A stretch of 64,000 nucleotides of DNA from Mesostigma viride (taxonomy: Eukaryota > Streptophyta > Mesostigmatophyceae > Mesostigmatales > Mesostigmataceae), in NCBI GenBank assembly GCA_009746045.1, contig RPFO01000692.1, positions 529,640 through 593,639 on the forward strand, given 5' to 3'. Below are positions 58,101 through 64,000 of this stretch, piece after piece. The translations under genes were made by a program, and so were the position numbers. Below the pieces are notes generated by a model. It ran no database searches. It was not told the DNA's origin and saw nothing but the letters and a program-made list of their open reading frames with translations. Position 1 is the first letter of the stretch. Each line of letters opens with the position of its first letter.

Positions 58101-59993
58101 CGTGCGCTGCTCGCTGACTGGTCGCCACGTAGCTGCCACCGCGACACGGGGTTCATGTGCCGCCACCTGTCCCTCCCGCAGGTCGTCTCCGCGTTTGGCC
58201 GACTGGGCACCATGCTTGGCTCCCAAAAATTTGACATCAAGCCCGACTTTATCACGATCGCAAAGGTGAGGACGCATCGCGGTGGGTGAGGACGCATCGC
58301 GGTGGGTGGGTGAGGGCGCATCGCGGTGGGTGAGGACGCATCGCGGTGGGTGAGGGCGCATCGCGGTGGGTGAGGACGCATCGCGGTGGGTGAGGGCGCA
58401 TCGCGGTGGGTGAGGACGCATCGCGGTGGGTGAGGGCGCATCGCGGTGGGTGAGGTGAGCACAGCCTCACAGGGAAGTACTGGGTCTGTATTCTTTACTT
58501 CAGCAGTTTGCACAGGTGAGCAATGCTTCAGGAAGTGAGGAGAGGGACCCTTTGCAACTACACTGTGACCCTCTTAAAGCTGTGGGTTTGAGGTAGGTGA
58601 CCGTTTTCTTTAAAAGGGGCCAATCTGGATTTCACCTTAACGGCACGTCGTCAGGGTGGACAAGATGAGAATGTCACTGCTATGCGTACAGCCATGGCAA
58701 GTTGCCGATATGCGTACAGCCATGGCAAGTTGCCGAGGGGAGGAAAGTCGGGGAACCGTCGGCAGCACGCTGACATGTGGGAGCGGGGGGGGGATATCAC
58801 GCTCGTAGTCCTGCCTGCCGCTGTCCGGCTTGTGTGGGCATGGTAGGTGCAGGGATGCTGGGCACGTAATTTGGTGCACTGGCTTTTGAGCCCTTCGCAC
58901 TCCCTTGCGATTGACAACCCTTTCCTCGGTTGGTATCCATTCCTTGTTCGCTGCCTAGGTTGGCGCCCTCCTTTCTCGCTCCCCTTCAACATACTTGCCG
59001 CCTTAGCCACCCGCTCTGCCCCACCGTTGTCTTCCCCACCACTCCCTGCCCCACCCTCCCTGCCCACCCCCCTGCCAGGCCATCACCTCGGGCTACATCC
59101 CGCTGGGCGCCGCCATCATCAACAACGAACGCGTGGCGCGCGCCATCACCAACATGTCGGACAAAATGGGCGGTGGGTTAAGGGAGATTAGACAAGGTGG
59201 GAGGTGGGTGGATTAAATAGGCAAGTTGGGGGGTGGGTTGAGCAGGTTGGGGGGTGGGTTGAGCAGATAGCTAAGGTTGACGGTGGATGGGCGCACTGCG
59301 ACATGATCCCTCTGTCGTGCCAGTGCAAGGTAACATGTGTTTTGTCAAAGGCCTTCTTTATCCCAGCATCTGTCAACTGAGCAATGTTCTCAAAAGTGGA
59401 GGAGTTTTTTCCTCTGCCCAATCATTTTGTTATCAGGACTGTTGTCTCCTTCATTTTGTTATCAGGGCTGGGACCCGAGGATGACAATGACGTTGCAGAG
59501 ACCTCCCTTGACTTTGGTGAATCTGGACATGGGACTGGAGTTTTTTGACTTGTGTGAAATAATGAGAACTTTCATTAGCTGGGAAGCTCTTTACCCAGAA
59601 GGTTACCCAGTCACCTCGTTCAGCCAGTTGGCAGGGCAGAAGTAGAAAAGGGCAGCTACGCCTTGGGGCTTGGCTGTGAGCATGTTTCCAGCGACCTCGT
59701 GAGATTTGTAGTTTTTTAAGGACATGGGTATATATGTATATGTACTAGCTTGCATGTATTCCCCCAAGGGAACACAGGGATCATGGTTTGGGATATCTAT
59801 GCGGCCTGGATTCTGTCCAAAGCCTATACCACTCATCTTACTTCTTCCCTCTAAAGCGCTCATCTCACTCCTTCCCTCCGTTCTGCTTGTCCTGGCCCTG
59901 ACCGCACCCTGCAGGTTCCTTTGGCCACGGCTTCACATACACAGGGCACCCGGTGGCGTGCGCGGTCGCGAGGGAAGCGCTCTCGATCTACCG
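47931..59993 (+). CDS. Gamma-aminobutyrate transaminase, plant pyruvate-dependent type (class III aminotransferase), 13 exons, C-terminus not found
   Basis: Exons: 47,931-48,000; 49,494-49,566; 50,058-50,155; 52,064-52,159; 52,997-53,070; 54,118-54,156; 54,626-54,717; 54,935-55,011; 55,501-55,575; 57,335-57,382; 58,182-58,265; 59,079-59,172; 59,915-59,993. Every join is GT-AG and phase-consistent, giving 333 residues. Order of motifs: [42 protein letters not shown], the cofactor-phosphate loop [63 protein letters not shown] (Asp to the pyridine nitrogen), [14 protein letters not shown] (Schiff-base Lys, last codon of the 84-nt exon) and [17 protein letters not shown]. Family role: PLP-dependent transfer of the GABA amino group to pyruvate or glyoxylate, usually mitochondrial. 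All cofactor residues are present. About 100 C-terminal residues are not seen by 64,000. Related class III enzymes are possible, but similarity to plant GABA-T is strongest. Confidence 0.92.
48001..48538 (+). repeat. 12-bp minisatellite (GTAGGGGTTGTG), about 45 copies, beginning at the 5' splice site
   Basis: The first base of the array is the first base of the intron after exon 47,931-48,000 (GCCGAG|GTAGGG). Every unit therefore repeats the donor-like GTAGGG. It is nearly perfect (one gtagggattgtg variant near 48,351). Confidence 0.95.
48591..49013 (+). repeat. 105-bp array, four copies
   Basis: Units start ggagcggtcgcttgtg and include gttgggtgacgggtaggg and gtgcgtgcaggtaggggca; they follow the 12-bp array in the same intron. 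Confidence 0.9.
49066..49153 (+). repeat. (GA)n dinucleotide tract
   Basis: About 43 perfect ga units followed by a short (gt)n run to 49,180. Confidence 0.97.
50172..50532 (+). repeat. GTAGTATA/GTAGAGTA-type array in intron 3
   Basis: Starts 17 bases after the donor at 50,156 and continues for about 360 bp with 8-9-bp units (gtagagta, gtatagta). Confidence 0.9.
50912..51595 (+). repeat. 38-bp minisatellite, about 18 copies
   Basis: Unit holds ttggatgggaaatctcgga and tggtaaaaccttatctagg; sits in the middle of intron 3. Confidence 0.95.
52228..52420 (+). repeat. Duplicated pieces of the 52,064-52,159 exon in its downstream intron
   Basis: 52,233-52,271 repeats the last 36 or so bases of the exon and is followed by GTGGGT. 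52,320-52,334 repeats cagcatcgtgcgt. 52,386-52,415 repeats the earlier part (gaacgggca.gtcttcttcac). See findings. Confidence 0.85.
53188..53345 (+). repeat. Copies of the 52,997-53,070 exon end and donor
   Basis: cttgtgcgaccgcgcggatg at 53,197 echoes attgtgcgcgaccgcgcgta at the true junction. The intron sequence that follows (taggggctagcgtgatag) is echoed as taggggttgatgtgatg and again near 53,320. Confidence 0.75.
56183..57258 (+). repeat. 12-bp pyrimidine-rich array (CCCCTCCACTCA), about 90 copies
   Basis: Fills intron 9 up to about 75 bases before the acceptor at 57,334, so the + strand RNA would have a polypyrimidine stretch of about 1 kb. Long Pro/Ser/Thr/His frames here are repeat artefacts. 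Confidence 0.95.
58266..58457 (+). repeat. 20-bp array starting at the donor after exon 58,182-58,265
   Basis: Unit gtgaggacgcatcgcggtgg, about nine copies (one is 24 bp); the first base is the first intron base. The end of each unit (gcatcgcggtg|ggtgag) resembles the exon end gatcgcaaag|gtgag. Confidence 0.9.
59173..59270 (+). repeat. Donor-derived gggtgggtt repeats after exon 59,079-59,172
   Basis: The true junction gggcg|gtgggttaaggg is followed by two clear copies of ggggtgggttgagcag and by looser ones (gggaggtgggtggatt). Confidence 0.75.
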
Positions 59994-60312
59994 GTAGGGC
60001 AGGGGGGGAGGGGTCGCGATCTACCGGTGTGTGTGTGGGGGGGGGGGAAGGGTCGCCATCTACCTGTCGGGGGGAGAGGAAGCACCTCGCAGTCTACCGG
60101 TAGCGGGGGGGGGGGAGGGTTGCAGTATACCGGTAGGGCGGGAGGGAAGCGCTCGCGATCTACCGGTAGGGGGGGGGGGAAGGGTCGCAGTCTACCGGTA
60201 GGGGAGGGAAGCGCTTGTGATCTACCGGTGGGGGGGGGGGAAGGTTTGCAGTCTACTGGAAGGGGGGGTGGAGGCGCGCGATCTACCGGAAGGGGGGGGG
60301 GGAAGGGTCGCC
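59980..60312 (+). repeat. Array of about nine copies of the exon 59,915-59,993 end and donor
   Basis: The junction gatctaccg|gtaggg is repeated with variations (gatctaccggtgtg, catctacctgtcgg, agtctaccggtagc, agtataccggtagg, gatctaccggtagg, agtctactggaagg) separated by long G runs. Most units keep a GT after ccg. Confidence 0.88.
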
Positions 60313-60319
60313 ATTCACA

Positions 60320-62470
60320 GGTAAAGGGGGGGCGGGGGAACTGCTTGCGCACGCCTTCACCATGACCAGGCAAATGTGTTGAGGCAAAACAGGTTGTGGT
60401 TAGTGAGGCAAAGGCACGTTGCGTATTGAGATCTGCAACGTGTGTGCACGCACCTGTCCAAGTGAGAATAGGGGGGTAATCATGTATAACTCTACAATAC
60501 CAGCTTCTAGTTTAATATTCTATAGGCTATACAGCTACTAGATGCCCTGCATGAGAAGCCTCAGTGACGCTCGGAAATGTGGCACACCTCGCAGCAATAT
60601 AGTAACGACACCTGGATGGAGGATGACAGCATAAAGCGAGAGGTTGGAGGTCGCAGGGTTTACCGAACAGATGGGTTGAGATGGGGATGGTTCTCTTGGG
60701 GGGGCGAATGTACCCTCTCAAGGAGACAGGACATACCTAAAGGGCACTTTTCTGGAACCATAAATTCGCATACCTATGCATGTGCAAAAAATCCAATGAT
60801 GATTGGGGACCATAAATACGTTTTATAAATTTTTTTTCCCAGCCACTTGGGGGAGGTACTAACCACCACCATACGCCGGTAACGCGCTAAAAATAAAAAA
60901 GACGCTATTTTAGTCACATTTTTCCTAGGGCAATGGGCAAACATACTGGGACCAAATCATATATTCCTGCATAGTTCCCCCACTTTTGAGAAATTCTACC
61001 TGATTGGGACCAAGAAATACGCATGTTTACTCAAGTTGATGGATTTCCCGCAAAACAGGTGCTTTTTGAAACAAAAAAAAAAATCATAAACACATTATAT
61101 CATGCTCCACCATATATTACCAAATATTAGAGGTGGGGGGACGTGCCGCCCAAATTTTCAAGGTCATTCTGCCAAGTGCAGCTCTAGTTGATGGATTTCC
61201 TAGGTGCCCACATGTGACAAAGCTAAGGTTGGTTTTATAGTGTATTTTACCACACTAACACCGCTGTATCCATCTAAACCACGCGAAAGCTGGCCAAACC
61301 ACATACTACCATCCTCTGCGCATATGGTACCTCCTATGTTCAAGGTTTGATGCCATTCCGAGAAAACTGCCCACGCTATGACCATTCCAAAATGGCCACC
61401 CATGAAGACGCTACAAGGAGCTTTTAGGTAGCGTTTGGCCACTTTCTGGCCTGCGCTGGTTGTCTCCTTGACATGAGCATCGCCTTCCTCATCAAAGACC
61501 TCTGCAAACTGACCAAAGCACATATGTTTAACTTTTTCACACTTGACGACAATGCATGCTCAAGGTTGGGGGTCATTGTGACAAGAACTGCTTAAGTTGA
61601 TGGGTTTCATATATGACCACCTGACAAGGCCCTAAGGACCACTCAGTAAGCTAGTAACCCCACAGTGCCACTTCATATGCCATCCAACATGCACCAAAAC
61701 CATGCTGAATATGTTTGGAAAGTACAAAGTGGTGGCCACGCGCCTCATACGCCTTCACCGCCCCTCGAGCATGGCCAGCCTTGCATCTCTATGTGAATAG
61801 CAATAACGACGGTAGCACCAACATGCCTAACCAGCATTTTCTTTGTTCCTCCCAGGTAAGAGTGTAAGGTTGATTCCAACCAAGCTAATCAACACTACAA
61901 CACCTCCTAAACTGCCGTACCCAGCATGGGCAACAAGCAGGGACTATGGAGGGCAAGAAACCAAGTAGGATCATGGCATTCAACGCTTGCATGCAGTCAA
62001 CCATGTCAACCATGGTTGGCTCAGCACATTTCAGTCTTGTCGCATCATCATAACAAGAGAAAGCTCAAACAAACCAATAGTGGCAGCTATCTACATGCAG
62101 TCACATGAATGCAATATCTCTAGAATGGTCATCAGCAAAAAACTTCCTTCCCTGCACGATAAAATGTAAAGAAACCGTTGGCGGCCGTTCATCTTCTGAG
62201 CGCTGTGATGCCGCTGCGAGGAAAGGGTGCGTCACTATCACACAACAAGAAGCGTCCATACGCACAACATCCTTGCCAAAGCACGTTTTATGAAATCCCT
62301 TGAACCTTCCCGAGAAGCCACAGGCTGCGACTGAAGCGTTCCTGACCACGACATCAACGAAAACAGTCTAAAGCTGCCAGGTATTCGACAACACAACGGC
62401 AAGAAACGGCGAACTAGCTGGCCAAAACTGCCCAAAAAGAACACAAAAACCTCGAACGGCGAGTTAATAG
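60320..62470. other. No gene seen; expected transaminase C-terminal exons not found
   Basis: AT-richer sequence without tandem arrays. I looked on + for the GABA-T end and did not find it; the exons may lie beyond the window. Small open frames on - (for example 61,200-61,523) match nothing I know. Confidence 0.4.
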
Positions 62471-62477
62471 CTTATAG

Positions 62478-63640
62478 CAGATAACGTTCACCACAGATCA
62501 ATACCCTACCCGATGAGCTCATAGAAGAATGCACTGATAGCAGGTAACGTTCACCACAGATCAATACCTTACCCGATGAGCTCATAGAAGAATGCACTGA
62601 TAGCAGGTAACGTTCACCACAGATCAATACCTTACCCGATGAGCTCATAGAAGAATGCACTGATAGCAGGTAACGTTCACCACAGATCAATACGCTACCC
62701 GATGAGCTCATAGAAGAATGCACTGATAGCAGGTAACGTTCACCACAGATCAATACCTTACCCGATGAGCTCATAGAAGAATGCACTGATAGCAGGTAAC
62801 GTTCACCACAGATCAATACGCTACCCGATGAGCTCATAGAAGAATGCACTGATAGCAGGTAACGTTCACCACAGATCAATACCTTACCCGATGAGCTCAT
62901 AGAAGAATGCACTGATAGCAGGTAACGTTCACCACAGATCAATACCTTACCCGATGAGCTCATAGAAGAATGCACTGATAGCAGGTAACGTTCACCACAG
63001 ATCAATACCTTACCCGATGAGCTCATAGAAGAATGCACTGATAGCAGGTAACGTTCACCACAGATCAATACCTTACCCGATGAGCTCATAGAAGAATGCA
63101 CTGATAGCAGGTAACGTTCACCACAGATCAATACGCTACCCGATGAGCTCATAGAAGAATGCACTGATAGCAGATAACGTTCACCACAAATCAATACGCT
63201 ACCCGATGAGCTCATAGAAGAATGCACTGATAGCAGGTAACGTTCACCACAAATCAATACGCTACCCGATGAGCTCATAGAAGAATGCACTGATAGCAGA
63301 TAACGTTCACCACAAATCAAACCCTACCCGATGAGCTCATAGAAGAATGCAATGATAGCAGATAACGTTCACCACAAATCAAACCCTACCCGATGAGCTC
63401 ATAGAAGAATGCAATGATAGCAGATAACGTTCACCACAAATCAAACCCTACCCGATGAGCTCATAGAAGAATGCAATGATAGCAGATAACGTTCACCACA
63501 AATCAAACCCTACCCGATGAGCTCATAGAAGAATGCACTGATAGCAGATAACGTTCACCACAAATCAAACCCTACCCGATGAGCTCATAGAAGAATGCAC
63601 TGATAGCAGATAACGTTCACCACAAATCAATACCTTACCC
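62478..63640 (-). repeat. 63-bp minisatellite, about 18 copies, each with a donor-like GGTAAGG on the minus strand
   Basis: On -, the unit runs ggtaaggtattgatctgtgg, tgaacgttacctgctatc, agtgcattcttctatgagct and catcg. Variants have ggtagcgt or ggtagggt in the donor-like position. The unit is 21 codons long and is open as SSGKVLICGERYLLSVHS. Confidence 0.92.
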
Positions 63641-63945
63641 TCGTGAATCCCTCGCACAGGAGCGCAACAACGGCCGTTCTTCCATGGAAAGGTCAGACAC
63701 GCACTGCGCAGGCCTGAAGAATCACTTTCCAATAATGGCCGAAAAATTGGCAAAAAGCACTCGTTCGGTTTAAAGTTCGGTGCTTCCGAAATTAATGCCT
63801 CCTTCACGGTCAGAACCCCCCCCAAGAACTGCAAATTTACAGCCGCTATCATGAATTCTATTGCGATTCCCGCGGCCAAAAAGTTCAGTTTACCCCCCCT
63901 GCCGATGGCATAAAAAATCAAGAGGGATATCGCAAACCAGCTCAC
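63639..63945 (-). CDS. Possible exon of an unidentified minus-strand gene
   Basis: An open frame from ATG at 63,945 has a hydrophobic start (MSWFAISLLIFYAIG) and runs to CGAGG|GTAAGG, where the 63-bp array begins. I do not recognise the protein. The main reason to list it is the same arrangement of exon-like sequence, donor and donor-bearing array seen elsewhere in the window. Confidence 0.25.
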
Positions 63946-64000
63946 TTCCGTGACAAGCCGACATCATAAACTTATCATCTTTAATATTTGAGCAAACTTT

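Noticed and set aside
61200-61523. Minus-strand frame of 107 codons as a gene or as the transaminase C-terminus
   Set aside because: Wrong strand for the transaminase, no family resemblance, and no clear splice sites.

Overview
The window looks like nuclear DNA of a green alga or a close relative (Viridiplantae). Genes are split by GT-AG introns. A plant-type pyruvate-dependent GABA transaminase, a plant DUF506 protein and a MULE transposase with FAR1/WRKY-GCM-like and SWIM zinc fingers are all present, together with decayed non-LTR retrotransposons and very many minisatellites. I cannot name the species.

Layout. 1-5,350: decayed non-LTR retroelement pieces (an ORF1 relic on +, an ORF2 relic on -). 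5,467-7,185: a 1.7 kb element with inverted, hairpin-bearing ends. 7,187-11,000: two more reverse-transcriptase tails, an intact 463-aa ORF1 gene and one copy of a tRNA-like SINE. 11,962-13,088 (-): a two-exon DUF506 gene. 14,575-28,240: a long inverted-repeat pair (127 bp identical core) enclosing a seven-exon MULE transposase gene (14,933-24,275, +), which makes a candidate 13.7 kb Mutator-like element with later insertions. 28-33.5 kb: mostly non-coding, with a second SINE copy and a third ORF1 relic. 34.2-45.7 kb (-): a SpoU/TrmJ-like RNA 2'-O-methyltransferase whose introns are filled with tandem arrays. 46.2-60.0 kb (+): the GABA transaminase, at least 13 exons, with its C-terminal part not found before the window ends. 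62.5-63.6 kb: a 63-bp minisatellite beside a possible exon on -.

The methyltransferase and the transaminase are divergent, with about 560 bp between their likely start codons, so they may share a promoter. I see no functional link between them.

The most unusual feature is in these two genes. In almost every intron, tandem or spaced repeats are copies of the exon/intron junction, usually the last 10-50 bases of the exon plus the GT donor and sometimes the acceptor. Some arrays begin at the first base of the intron (48,001; 58,266). One extra exon copy differs from the true exon only at synonymous positions. This looks like splice-site-anchored tandem duplication as a general way of intron growth in this genome, with many decoy donors as a result.
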